The position numbers and the translations under genes were made by a program. A DNA stretch of 19,371 bases from an uncultured Clostridia bacterium (GTDB taxonomy: Bacteria > Bacillota_A > Clostridia > TANB77 > CAG-508): contig CANBLA010000008.1 in the NCBI GenBank assembly GCA_947369305.1, positions 1-19,371 on the forward strand, given 5' to 3'. Below the pieces are notes generated by a model that was given only the letters and a program-made list of their open reading frames with translations, was not told the DNA's origin and ran no database searches. Of the stretch, positions 1 to 7,889 are shown piece by piece (within the stretch, counting starts at the first letter, position 1; each line of letters starts with the position of its first letter).

Positions 1-936
1 TGTAACAATCCCATCATTAGCAGCTACAAATACTGTCCCCATTGGTGCACTAATATCAGTACCAGTATGAAGTTTGTATACACCTGTTATCGGATGTGTT
101 CGCATACCAAATGACGAACTAATACGTGTATATCCGGGAACTGGCCATGAAAAAATTCCACCAACATATTCTGCATTATTGCTTGCAAGCGACAATAAAC
201 GAATCTCTGTTTCAATTTCTTGCATTTGTTTTTGATACTCTTCTACTTGCTGTTGTAAATTCAGTTCCTCTTCATTCAAATCTTGTACTCTTTGATTCTT
301 GATAATCACCATGTTAGAAATAGCAATTGTTGCTTTTTCTAAATCAGCTTTTGCTTGGTTTAAATTTGTTTGATTCTCCTCTAATTTTGTCATCAAATTT
401 TCTATATTTTCTTTCTGCTCTCTGACAATACCTAAAAGTTCAGAATCAGTTGTTGCAATCTCGGAAATATAGTAATAGTTTGAAAGAAATCCAGAAATTC
501 CCTGTGAATTTAACAATAAATCCAAATACGATGTTTCTCCCATTTCATACATAGCAACTAATCTTTTTTCTAATAATTCTTTTTGATTTTGATATTCCTC
601 TGTTGCTTTCTTTAATTCATTTTCTACTTTTTCAATTCTTTCTGATAATAATTCTGAGCTTGTCGTTAAGGTTTCTATTTGTGTTTGTTTATCATAAATA
701 TTTTGTGTTAGTTCAGATACTTGTACAACTGTGTTGGATAATTCTTCACTAATAAACTCTAATTGAGAATGAAACTCTTCTGCTTGATTTTCCAACTGTT
801 GTCTTTGTTCTTCTAATGTTCCTACTTTGTTTTCATCACTAACATTTTCTTGATTCAGCTGTTCTTCCGCAAAAGACTGTCCTGCTATGAATGAAAAGAT
901 TACTAAAATTAAAACAATTTTAATAAATTTCTTCAT
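1..936 (-). CDS. Secreted murein hydrolase activator / M23 peptidase with coiled coil (partial, C-terminus beyond window)
   Basis: The reading frame is open from the ATG at 936 to the window edge (312 codons, no stop). Residues 1-23 form a signal peptide (MKKFIKIVLILVIFSFIAGQSFA). A long Glu/Gln-rich coiled coil follows (about residues 28-245). From about residue 262 an M23 (LytM/EnvC) domain begins, with SSFGMRTHPITG and the metal-binding HTGTD; the second metal motif (HxH) would lie outside the window. This layout matches the EnvC/PcsB/CwlO-type hydrolases that FtsEX activates across the membrane. It lies 6 nt behind ftsX, and its GGAGG ribosome binding site (947-951) overlaps the last codons of ftsX, so the two are probably translationally coupled. 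I infer septal or lateral wall peptidoglycan cleavage under FtsEX control. Family confidence is high; whether the enzyme is itself catalytic cannot be judged because the domain is cut. Confidence 0.88.
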   Translation of the reverse strand, partial: MKKFIKIVLILVIFSFIAGQSFAEEQLNQENVSDENKVGTLEEQRQQLENQAEEFHSQLEFISEELSNTVVQVSELTQNIYDKQTQIETLTTSSELLSERIEKVENELKKATEEYQNQKELLEKRLVAMYEMGETSYLDLLLNSQGISGFLSNYYYISEIATTDSELLGIVREQKENIENLMTKLEENQTNLNQAKADLEKATIAISNMVIIKNQRVQDLNEEELNLQQQVEEYQKQMQEIETEIRLLSLASNNAEYVGGIFSWPVPGYTRISSSFGMRTHPITGVYKLHTGTDISAPMGTVFVAANDGIVT

Positions 937-942
937 CCTTCT

Positions 943-1845
943 TTAAACCTCCAAATATTTTTTCATTGAAATTGAACTTCCAATTACACCTACTCCAATT
1001 CCCAACAAAACATAAGCAATTGCAATTAGTTTCACAATTTCGTTAAATTGCAATAATGTCACTCCCATTGTCTGCAATACATTGGATTGTTCCACACTTT
1101 GAATCACAAAATCATAAATTCCACCAACAATCAAAATTGTAATTCCTGCTGCCACAATACCAATTACAATACCTTCAATTACAAATGGCCAACGAATAAA
1201 TCGGTTAGTTGCTCCCACATATTTCATAATGGAAATTTCCTTTCTTCTACTATGAACTGTAAGCCTGATAGTATTGGCTATAATCGTAATGGAAATGACT
1301 AATAAAATAATTGAAATTGCACCGATTGCTATTTTAATACCATTAGCAATCTTCATTAGTGTATTAATTGTATCATTATTGCTTGTGATTTTTTTGACAT
1401 TTTCCATGGCTCCAATCTTAGCTTCTAATTCCGTTGCTAAACTTAAATCTGTCAATGTTACAATAAACGATGCTGGAAAAATATTGTTTTCACCTTCATA
1501 ACCTTCTAGTAAATCTTGATTATCTTTTAAATTTTGTTTCATCAAATCTAGTGCTTCCTGTTTACTTTTAAAAGTAACTGTATTAATTCCCTCTAAAGTT
1601 TTTATGTTATCTTCTAATTTACTGATTTGTTCATCTGTTGTTTCATTTTCAATAAATACTTCCATACCTTGGCTTTTTTGCACCTGTTCTAACACAGAGT
1701 TTACGTTTTCACCGATGGCAAAAAAGGTTCCAAACAAAAACATGGCACAAATCATTGTTATAAGTGATATCATCGTTGCTTTTTTATTTTTAAAAACGTT
1801 TTTGATGCCTTCTCGCATCAAATATGTAAAACCATTACTTCCCAC
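943..1845 (-). CDS. ftsX: Cell division ABC transporter permease FtsX
   Basis: This is the integral membrane partner of FtsE; the pair transmits cytoplasmic ATP hydrolysis to an extracellular murein hydrolase. The sequence shows a basic cytoplasmic N-terminus (MREGIKNVFKNKKA), a first membrane segment (ISLITMICAMFLFGTFFAI), an extracytoplasmic domain of about 120 residues, then three more membrane segments with the FtsX-like stretch ISIMKYVGATNRFIRWPFVIE. I chose a GTG start at 1845 (300 aa, usual for the family). It has a GGTGGG ribosome binding site 7 nt upstream and leaves the expected roughly 10 residues before the conserved REG. An ATG at 1818 is possible but has no good ribosome binding site and gives a short N-terminus; the ATG at 1899 lies deep inside ftsE. 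With the GTG start the gene overlaps the end of ftsE by 11 nt. Confidence 0.9.
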   Translation of the reverse strand: MGSNGFTYLMREGIKNVFKNKKATMISLITMICAMFLFGTFFAIGENVNSVLEQVQKSQGMEVFIENETTDEQISKLEDNIKTLEGINTVTFKSKQEALDLMKQNLKDNQDLLEGYEGENNIFPASFIVTLTDLSLATELEAKIGAMENVKKITSNNDTINTLMKIANGIKIAIGAISIILLVISITIIANTIRLTVHSRRKEISIMKYVGATNRFIRWPFVIEGIVIGIVAAGITILIVGGIYDFVIQSVEQSNVLQTMGVTLLQFNEIVKLIAIAYVLLGIGVGVIGSSISMKKYLEV

Positions 1846-2521
1846 TATCGTACCCACCTTTTCTATCATCTCTAATAATGATACCATCTTTAATTTCAAT
1901 CACTCTTTTTTTCATACTATCAACAATATCTTTTGCATGCGTTGCCATCACGACAGTTGTTCCTCGACTATTGATTTCATTTAATAAAGTCATGATATCC
2001 CATGCCGTTTCTGGGTCTAGATTTCCTGTTGGCTCGTCCGCAATAATCATCGATGGATTGTTCACTAAAGCTCGTGCTAAAGCCACTCTTTGTTGTTCTC
2101 CACCAGATAATTCATTTGGATACATTTTTGCTTTATTACTTAATCCAACCAAAGATAATACCATTGGGACCTGTCTTCTAATATGTTTCGGGGTAGCTTT
2201 TACAATATACATCGCAAAGGCTACATTTTCATAAACTGTTTTATCTGGTAATAGTCTAAAATCTTGAAAAACAACACCCATACTTCTACGTAAATAAGGT
2301 ACTCTTTTTGGTTTTAAAAAAGTAATATCTTTTCCATTGATAATAATATTGCCTCTAGAAACTTCTTCCTCTTTTAATATCAATTTGATTAAAGTCGACT
2401 TCCCTGAACCAGAAGCACCTACCAAAAAGGCAAATTCTCCTTTATCGATTGTAAATGTTGCATCATGAACTGCTTCTGTTCCCGTATCGTATAATTTACT
2501 TACATTTTTAAATTCTATCAT
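1835..2521 (-). CDS. ftsE: Cell division ATP-binding protein FtsE
   Basis: A 228-residue ABC ATPase, the normal FtsE length, acting at the inner face of the membrane with FtsX. Walker A is GASGSGKST (35-43), the Q-loop is in VVFQDFRLLPDKTVYENVAF, the signature is LSGGEQQR (138-145), Walker B is MIIADEPTGNLD (158-169), and the switch histidine is in VVMATHAKD. The stretch RRSMGVVFQDFRLLPDKTV is typical of FtsE rather than of other ABC ATPases. It is the first gene of ftsE-ftsX-M23 hydrolase, read from the promoter at 2559-2587. A GAAGGG ribosome binding site lies about 12 nt before the ATG, which is a long spacing. No oddities were seen. Confidence 0.95.
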   Translation of the reverse strand: MIEFKNVSKLYDTGTEAVHDATFTIDKGEFAFLVGASGSGKSTLIKLILKEEEVSRGNIIINGKDITFLKPKRVPYLRRSMGVVFQDFRLLPDKTVYENVAFAMYIVKATPKHIRRQVPMVLSLVGLSNKAKMYPNELSGGEQQRVALARALVNNPSMIIADEPTGNLDPETAWDIMTLLNEINSRGTTVVMATHAKDIVDSMKKRVIEIKDGIIIRDDRKGGYDSGK

Positions 2522-2558
2522 GATAAAAAATTACCCTTCAATAATATAATCCTTCTAT

Positions 2559-2587
2559 ATCATAACAATAAATTAAAAGAATTGCAA
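2559..2587 (-). promoter_or_regulatory. SigA-type promoter of ftsE-ftsX-M23 operon
   Basis: The minus strand has TTGCAA (2587-2582), a 17-nt spacer and TATGAT (2564-2559), with TG one base before the -10 (extended -10). The predicted start near 2552 leaves a leader of about 30 nt before ftsE. The rest of the 2522-2677 gap is AT-rich, and I saw no convincing terminator for the upstream cdd operon, so some read-through is possible. Confidence 0.7.
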
Positions 2588-2677
2588 TACTATATTCTAC
2601 CTTTTTTGACTATTTTTTGTAAAATATTTTCGTCTAATTACGTTTTTCGTCATTTTTCCTATTTTTTTGAGAACTTT

Positions 2678-3076
2678 TTACTTTTGCAATTGAAATCCAT
2701 AAGGCAACAACTCAGAAATTGAATAACATTTGCCACCTTTTCCATTCCAAGCATAAATCTTAAACTTTTCGTCCACAAATTCACTTATAAACTGCCTGCA
2801 ATACCCACAAGGCAAACATTCTTCCAAATTATTTTCGTCTCTTCCACCAACAATCACAATTCTCTCAAACGTTCTTTCTCCCTCTGAAATTGCTTTTACA
2901 AAAGCTACTCGCTCTGCACAAATCGACTGAATCCCATGATTAGCAATATTACATCCTGTATATTGTTTTCCTGATTTTGCTGTCAAAACAGCTCCCACTT
3001 TGTAATTACTATATGGCTCATGCGCTTTTTTCATTGCTTTTTGGGCAAGCTCAAAATCATTTTCTATCTCATTCAT
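2678..3076 (-). CDS. cdd: Cytidine deaminase
   Basis: It deaminates cytidine and deoxycytidine to uridine and deoxyuridine in pyrimidine salvage. With the start at 3076 the protein is 132 residues, the size of the small homotetrameric Cdd. The zinc site is complete: C53-A-E55 (SICAERVAF), where Glu is the proton shuttle, and PCGYC with C90 and C93. The N-terminal AHEPYSNYKVGA is the usual substrate-binding stretch. I chose the ATG at 3076 over the one at 3124 because GTGGAGG lies about 9 nt upstream and the 16 extra residues have no family counterpart. The start overlaps the end of the YjdF-like gene by 8 nt (ATGAATGA), so it is the coupled last gene of its operon. Confidence 0.95.
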   Translation of the reverse strand: MNEIENDFELAQKAMKKAHEPYSNYKVGAVLTAKSGKQYTGCNIANHGIQSICAERVAFVKAISEGERTFERIVIVGGRDENNLEECLPCGYCRQFISEFVDEKFKIYAWNGKGGKCYSISELLPYGFQLQK

Positions 3077-3815
3077 CTTTCGTTTCCTCCACTTTGTTTC
3101 GTTTATATTTAATACGCAAATCATTAAGCCATCCTTTTTTATATTTTAAAGAAATATAACCAATTCCGCTGGCAATAAATGCACCTGCACCATCCACAAT
3201 CAAATCTTCCATGGTGTCTTGTAAAGCTTCTCTTCCAATCAATTCTGTTGTATCTTGCAATTTATACTTTTGCATATTCGTTCCAAAAAGACCATCTGCT
3301 GTAAATTCATATACTTCCCAAACCACACCAACTGTTATAGCAAAAGAAAATGCAAAAAAAGCAATAAAAAATGGAGACAATGTAACACGTTTATTCGTAT
3401 TGTTTAAAATATCCACAAGCGAAAAGCCAAAAAAACCCATCATCAAACCACTTAAAGTATGCAAAACCGTATCCCAATACGGAATAACATAATAAAAATC
3501 TCGTACTTCACCTAAAAATATAGCAGAATACAAAAATAAAATATATAAATAATAAATTTTATCTGGTATTTCTAAACTAAACTTCTTGGTAAGCATATCT
3601 GGCAAACTCATTGCCCAAATACCAAGTAAACATTCTAGCAGCATTAAAATATAATCACTTTTTACTCTGTCACCAATCGTAGCTTCTGTTATCTCATTTG
3701 GTGTTGTCGCAATTCTAAAAATCAAGAATCCGATAGGTGCAATAAAACTAATTAAAACCAAAGTTCCTAAAATTTTACCAATATTTTCTTTAGCATCTTT
3801 CAAAAATTTTTTCAT
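3069..3815 (-). CDS. YjdF-like (DUF2238) integral membrane protein
   Basis: A 248-residue multi-pass membrane protein with about six hydrophobic segments. The conserved core YWDTVLHTLSGLMMGFFGF, then GVVWEVYEFTADGLFG, then DTMEDLIVDGAGAFIASGIGY is the pattern of the YjdF/DUF2238 family, with acidic and His residues at membrane edges. The biochemical function of the family is not known to me and I assign none. The start at the ATG 3815 is favoured by AAGGAAGGG about 6 nt upstream; a TTG at 3836 would overlap ylmH and has no good ribosome binding site. The gene sits 14 nt after ylmH and overlaps cdd, so it is an internal operon member. The C-terminal tail is basic and then Glu-rich, and is probably cytoplasmic. 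Confidence 0.75.
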   Translation of the reverse strand: MKKFLKDAKENIGKILGTLVLISFIAPIGFLIFRIATTPNEITEATIGDRVKSDYILMLLECLLGIWAMSLPDMLTKKFSLEIPDKIYYLYILFLYSAIFLGEVRDFYYVIPYWDTVLHTLSGLMMGFFGFSLVDILNNTNKRVTLSPFFIAFFAFSFAITVGVVWEVYEFTADGLFGTNMQKYKLQDTTELIGREALQDTMEDLIVDGAGAFIASGIGYISLKYKKGWLNDLRIKYKRNKVEETKDE

Positions 3816-3829
3816 ATTTTCCCTTCCTT

Positions 3830-4633
3830 CTAACAATATTTTTTAATTGTTATAACCAATTTATTCGCTCTTGTTCGGCGCACCACTTCTTCTATAATAA
3901 ACTTTCCCTTTCCTCTTACCGTTATCACATCTTTCACATTCATTTTCTTAGAAAACTTGGTTTCCAAACAATCATTCACAAACACTTTTTGTGCATTTAA
4001 AATCTCAATTGCTTTACTTCTTGAACATCTAGAAAGCTCAGCTACAAAATTATCTAATCTCATTGATGACACAATCACAGACAACATTTCAAATTCCCTT
4101 TCTTTATGTTCCACTTCATCAATGTCAATTTGATCAAATTTTGCACTTTTGAATCGAGTTAATTCTGATAAATGATTTTTCAAAAAATCTGCAATTTCAT
4201 TCAAAATAATCACATCTGCGCCATTTTCTCGCACCAGAATATCGCCTATTTTCTCGCGTCTCACACCCAGTTTCATAATCCCACTCAAATAAATTCGATG
4301 CTCATAACTCAAATTTTTAGGTAAACTAATACGAATAGCAGACACTATTTTGCCATAATTTTTTTGTACCATTTTCATATCAAATTTATCTGGATAAAAT
4401 AGTAATATATTTCGCTCCGAATCTTCTCCATTTCCGCCAAAAAATATATAATTTTGAATCGACTTTTCTTGTAAAAATTTCTCCACTATCTTTTTTTCGA
4501 AACTATTCAAAAAATTAGTATGTGTTATCTTATTTTTTGTGGTAGCAAATTGATATTGATCTAATATTTTTGCTTCTAACAGCCTTCTTTCCCCTTCTTT
4601 TTTCAAGTCATTTTCTCTAATATCTTTAAACAT
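3830..4633 (-). CDS. ylmH: YlmH/RqcP2-like S4-domain RNA-binding protein
   Basis: A 267-residue cytoplasmic protein. The N-terminal two thirds contain the YlmH hallmark GVRREKIGDILVRENGADV (about residues 127-145). The C-terminus is an S4 RNA-binding domain from about residue 190 (MRLDNFVAELSRCSRSKAIEILNAQKVFVND). In Bacillus subtilis YlmH (RqcP2) binds stalled large subunits and supports C-terminal tailing in ribosome-associated quality control; I transfer that role by family. In many Firmicutes ylmH sits near division genes, but here it follows dxs and overlaps its 3' end by 31 nt. GAGGG lies about 6 nt before the ATG. The run VVRRTRANK uses CGC, CGA and AGA for arginine, showing that these Arg codons are read normally in this genome. 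Confidence 0.82.
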   Translation of the reverse strand: MFKDIRENDLKKEGERRLLEAKILDQYQFATTKNKITHTNFLNSFEKKIVEKFLQEKSIQNYIFFGGNGEDSERNILLFYPDKFDMKMVQKNYGKIVSAIRISLPKNLSYEHRIYLSGIMKLGVRREKIGDILVRENGADVIILNEIADFLKNHLSELTRFKSAKFDQIDIDEVEHKEREFEMLSVIVSSMRLDNFVAELSRCSRSKAIEILNAQKVFVNDCLETKFSKKMNVKDVITVRGKGKFIIEEVVRRTRANKLVITIKKYC

Positions 4634-6511
4634 GTATTCCCTCTTTTTTGTTCTTTTAATTCCTCTCTTACTTTCATAATTTTAGCAACTATACTTTCCT
4701 CATCTAATTCATACAACTTTTCAATTTCTTGACATGTCCCATGTTTTACAAATTCATCTGGATAACCCATTTTTAGAATTTTACAGTTTGCTTTATTTTG
4801 AAAAGCAATTTTTTGCATTTCTGAGCCCAAACCACATTTTGTACTTGCATCTTCTAAAGTTACTACAATTTCGGATTTTTTCATAAATTCTAGAAAAACT
4901 TTTTCATCTAATGGTTTCAAAAATCTACTATTAATAACAGTTGCACTAATTCCCTCTTTTCTTAACTTTTCTGACACTTGACATGCTTTTGCAACAAATT
5001 TTCCCATTCCAATCAAACAAATTTCTTTTCCTTTTTGCAATACTTCACATTTTCCAAAATCAATTTTTTCTTGGTTATCAAACGTCATTTCTTCTGAACC
5101 TCTTGGATAACGAAGCAATACTGGCTTTTTTAAATTTACCGCAAAAGCAAGCATTTCTTCTAATTCGCTAAAATCTTTTGGTGCCATAATCGTAAAATTA
5201 GGTATTATGTTTGTAAATGCCATATCTAGCAAGCCTTGATGAGTCTCTCCATCATTTCCAACAACACCACTTCTATCAGAACAAATCACAACTGGCAAAT
5301 TTAAAATAGCAACATCATGCACCAATTGGTCAAAAGCTCTTTGAATAAAAGAAGAATACATTGGCACAACTGGAATCATACCAGCTTTTGCAAGTCCGTG
5401 CTGCCAACCCAACAGCATGTTGCTCAGCAATTCCTACATCAAAAAATCGTTCTGGAAATTTATTAGCAAATGGTCTAAGACCTGTTCCATCTGTCATAGC
5501 TGCTGTTATAGCAACAATATTTTTATTATTTTGAGCCAACTCAACTAATTTGTCCCCTAATATTTTTGAATAATCAAATTTGCTTTTTCCTATTTTTTCA
5601 CCAGTTAATTTATCAAATTTAGATGTACTGTGAAAAATATCTGGACTATCTTCTGCTGGTTTATACCCTTTTCCCTTTTTGGTTAAAACATGAATTAAGA
5701 TTGGTCCTTCTTGCTGTTTAGCTATGGAAAAAATGTTTTCCAATTCTTCTAAGTTATGTCCATTTACTGGACCTAAATAACGAAATCCAATATCTTCAAA
5801 ATACATTTTAGGAATGACTAATTGCTTAATACCTCTTTTTGTTTTTTGAACAAGTTTTATCATTTTTTTGCCAACTACTGGTATTTTATTAATTGTTTTT
5901 TTCCCTTTTAAATTAACATTTGTATAGAAAGCTTTAGTTCTAAGTTTTGAAAGCAAAAGTGAAATTCCACCTACATTTTTAGAAATGCTCATTTCATTAT
6001 CATTCAAAATAACAATCATATTCGTATTACTACTTCCCACATCGTTTAAAGCTTCTAATGCCATACCACCTGTTAAAGCACCATCTCCAATTACAGCAAT
6101 AATTTTACCATTTTCCCTTTTGATGTCTCTTGCTCTTGCCATTCCTAATGCAATCGAAATCGACGTACTACTGTGTCCCGTATTAAAGCAATCATATATA
6201 CTTTCAGAAACCTTCGGAAAACCTGCTAAACCATTAATTTTCCTTAATGTATCTAATTTATTTTTTCTACCAGTTAGCATTTTATGAACATAAGTCTGAT
6301 GACCAACATCCCAAACGATTTTATCAATTGGTGTATTAAATACTGTGTGAAGTGCCATCGTAAGTTCTACTACTCCTAGATTAGAGGCTAAATGACCTCC
6401 TGTATTAGAAACAATATCTATTATTTTATCACGTAATTCTTCAGCTAATCTATTTTTTTCTTCGAGATTTAATTTTCGTAAGTCTTCTGGATAATTAATT
6501 TTCTCTAGCAT
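4603..6511 (-). CDS. dxs: 1-deoxy-D-xylulose-5-phosphate synthase, interrupted by a +1 shift at CGG
   Basis: It condenses pyruvate and glyceraldehyde 3-phosphate with thiamine diphosphate, the first step of the MEP isoprenoid pathway. The first frame (6511 to the CGG at codon 372) carries GHSSTSIS, the ThDP motif IGDGALTGGMALEALN and NDNEMSIS, and the catalytic Glu in DVGIAEQHAVGLAA (E363). The rest (GLAKAGMIPVVPMYSSFIQRAFDQLVHD to the stop at 4603) is in the +1 frame. Skipping one C at 5398 joins the halves without loss or gain of a residue, giving 635 aa, a normal DXS length. Without the shift the product ends after 393 residues and lacks the transketolase C-terminal domains. The ATG at 6511 has AAAGGAG about 8 nt upstream, and the gene starts 13 nt after the kinase-like gene. 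Everything else looks intact, so I annotate it as a functional frameshifted gene. A true pseudogene or sequence error remains possible. Confidence 0.9.
5395..5398 (-). other. CGGA frameshift site in dxs
   Basis: The codons read GCA CGG ACT in the upstream frame. The protein family requires Ala-Ala-Gly-Leu-Ala, which is GCA GCA (C) GGA CTT GCA. The extra base is the C at 5398. Homology confines the frame change to the few codons between AEQHAVGL and GLAKAG, because both flanks are strongly conserved in DXS. Glycine is the expected residue. Confidence 0.85.
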
Positions 6512-6524
6512 GTAACTTTCTCCT

Positions 6525-7176
6525 TTAAATTATAAAATAAGTAATCAAACTTGTTATAACAGGAACTGTTATATTATCTGTTCCTTTGACGGATATTGCT
6601 TCTAAAGCAGTTGCTATCATAGACAATAGAATCGCTTTTACAAAAAATAATTCTGTATTAGAATATGTAAAAACTGAAATTGTGATAATTAGTGACATCA
6701 CAAACATCACACAAGAACCTGCCAATGTTTTTGTACACCCAAACACTTTATATTCCTTGCTTTTCATAGATTTCCCAACAATAGCAGCAAATCCATCTCC
6801 ATATGTCATAATGAAAAATCCAACCAAACCAATAAGTGGATTTTGAGTCAAACCATAAGAAAGAAAAACAAGCGGAATAAGCGAAATTGCAAAATATACC
6901 GTTCCTAGACCATCTTTATTTTCCTCTTCTCTTTCCATCACCTTGATTAAATTCCCTCGATACGAAATAAAATTAATTACAATAAATGCAACTGGTGGAA
7001 TAATTGCATACCTAAAATCATCAAAAAAAGCCATGGCAATAAGCCACCAATTGGCCAATAGAATATGAATAAATTTTCGACTAGCTTCCTTTTCAAATTT
7101 TTCAAAGTATTTTGCTGATAACATCAAACTTCCTATATAAGTAAATGAGATAATAATTCCGAATGATATTTTTCAT
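6525..7176 (-). CDS. Polyprenol/phytol/dolichol-kinase-like (SEC59/VTE5/DGK1) membrane protein with +1 shift at CGG
   Basis: A multi-pass CTP-dependent lipid-alcohol kinase-like protein of the COG0170 group. Visible motifs are EASRKFIHILLANWW, TYGDGFAAIVGKSMKSK, KTLAGSCVMF and the C-terminal KGTDNITVPV. The substrate cannot be read from sequence; the position directly before dxs suggests an isoprenoid alcohol. The only start with a strong ribosome binding site is the ATG at 7176 (AAAGGGG, 7 nt upstream), about 25 nt after a good promoter. That frame meets CGG at codon 6; skipping its C gives MKNIIGIIISFTYIGSLML, a first membrane helix joined directly to the conserved domain (216 aa). A shorter alternative starts at the ATG at 7124 with AGGAAG only 4 nt away; it lacks the first helix (199 aa). 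N-terminal homology is weak, so the exact shift point is less certain here than in dxs or plsY. Confidence 0.7.
7158..7161 (-). other. CGGA frameshift site in the kinase-like gene (codon 6)
   Basis: From the ATG at 7176 the codons are ATG AAA AAT ATC ATT CGG AAT, ending after 24 codons. Reading ATT (C) GGA ATT instead enters the frame of the conserved domain and produces a hydrophobic helix. That frame is open only from 7172 onward, so a shift is needed if the ATG at 7176 is the start. A one-base excess in the nearby run of five A would also restore the frame and cannot be excluded. Confidence 0.6.
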
Positions 7177-7198
7177 GTATTTTCCCCTTTATAAAATA

Positions 7199-7248
7199 TT
7201 GTGTGTATTGTATCACAAGCATATAGTGATTGCAAGAAATACACACAA
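7199..7248. repeat. Inverted repeat bracketing the kinase-dxs operon promoter
   Basis: Perfect 11-bp arms TTGTGTGTATT (7199-7209) and AATACACACAA (7238-7248) enclose 28 bp that contain the promoter. An inner dyad ATCAC (7212-7216) / GTGAT (7226-7230) lies between the -35 and the -10. The position suggests an operator for an unknown regulator, or a hairpin near the transcript 5' end. It does not match an operator that I recognise. Confidence 0.6.
7207..7235 (-). promoter_or_regulatory. Promoter of the kinase-dxs-ylmH-yjdF-cdd operon
   Basis: TTGCAA (7235-7230), a 17-nt spacer and TACAAT (7212-7207), with an extended -10 TG. The predicted start is near 7200, leaving a leader of about 24 nt to the ATG at 7176. 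This supports that ATG as the true start of the kinase-like gene. The same TTGCAA -35 appears before ftsE and rnhA. Confidence 0.7.
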
Positions 7249-7279
7249 AATTCACAAAATCGATAAAAAATTTCCTTCT

Positions 7280-7876
7280 TTATTCTGCATTAATAATTTG
7301 ATCTATTTTCTCTTCCAACTCCTTTACTGTTGTATTCTCATCATTAACAATCACATAATTAGCCTTTTTTACATAATAATCATTTTCTTTTTGGATATTT
7401 AATCGCTCTTTTGCAACATTTTCAAGAATTTTGTCACGTTTACAAATTCGATTAATTTTCAATTCACGTGGCACTTGCAAAGCTACCGTATAGTCACAAT
7501 ACTTATCCAAACTTGCCTCAAATAGTAAAGGGGCATCAATTACAATGGTTTTTATATGTTCTGGCACATTTTCTATTTCACTTATAATCTTTGGAATCAA
7601 ATGTCGAAACGTAAGACAATTTAAAATTTCTAACTTATTTTTATCATGATAAATTAATTCAGCAAGCTTCGCTCTATTCAAACTTCCATCTTCTGATAAA
7701 ATATTTTCCTTCTCAAATGCTTTTTTTACTTCTGAAAAATATTCCGTTTTTGTATTTGTCATTTCTCTAGCCATTTTATCTGCATCAATAATTTTTGTAT
7801 CTTGCCTTTTGTCTAATATTTGACAAATTGTGGTTTTTCCAGAACCAGAAGCACCTGTTATACCAATTATTTTCAT
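7280..7876 (-). CDS. coaE: Dephospho-CoA kinase
   Basis: It phosphorylates the 3'-hydroxyl of dephospho-CoA, the last step of coenzyme A synthesis, in the cytoplasm. The 198 residues begin with MKIIGITGASGSGKTT, a P-loop at residues 8-15, followed by DADKMAREMT. The central VIDAPLLFEASLDKYCDYTVAL and the RICKRD lid region are typical of CoaE. A TAAGGAG site lies 9 nt before the ATG at 7876, and the gene starts 13 nt after rnhA, so both are read from the rnhA promoter. A gap of about 100 bp with its own promoter then separates it from the kinase-dxs operon. Nothing unusual was seen. Confidence 0.95.
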   Translation of the reverse strand: MKIIGITGASGSGKTTICQILDKRQDTKIIDADKMAREMTNTKTEYFSEVKKAFEKENILSEDGSLNRAKLAELIYHDKNKLEILNCLTFRHLIPKIISEIENVPEHIKTIVIDAPLLFEASLDKYCDYTVALQVPRELKINRICKRDKILENVAKERLNIQKENDYYVKKANYVIVNDENTTVKELEEKIDQIINAE

Positions 7877-7889
7877 TTTGATTTTCTCC

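Noticed and set aside
1087..1984. Plus-strand open frames opposite ftsX and ftsE
   Set aside because: They are shadows of conserved minus-strand genes, low in complexity and without ribosome binding sites or recognisable domains.
3077..3124. A longer cytidine deaminase starting at 3124
   Set aside because: The 16 extra residues overlap the upstream gene, have no family counterpart and lack a ribosome binding site; the ATG at 3076 has a strong one.
4603..5430. An independent C-terminal transketolase-like gene starting at 5430
   Set aside because: The first residues (MLSNMLLGWQH) are an out-of-frame reading of the dxs region encoding AEQHAVGL. True homology starts exactly after the CGG.
7169..7173. 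Slippage or an error in the run of five A as the cause of the kinase-gene shift
   Set aside because: It would also restore the frame, but the CGG six codons from the start fits the pattern of the other three sites. Noted as the main alternative for this site only.
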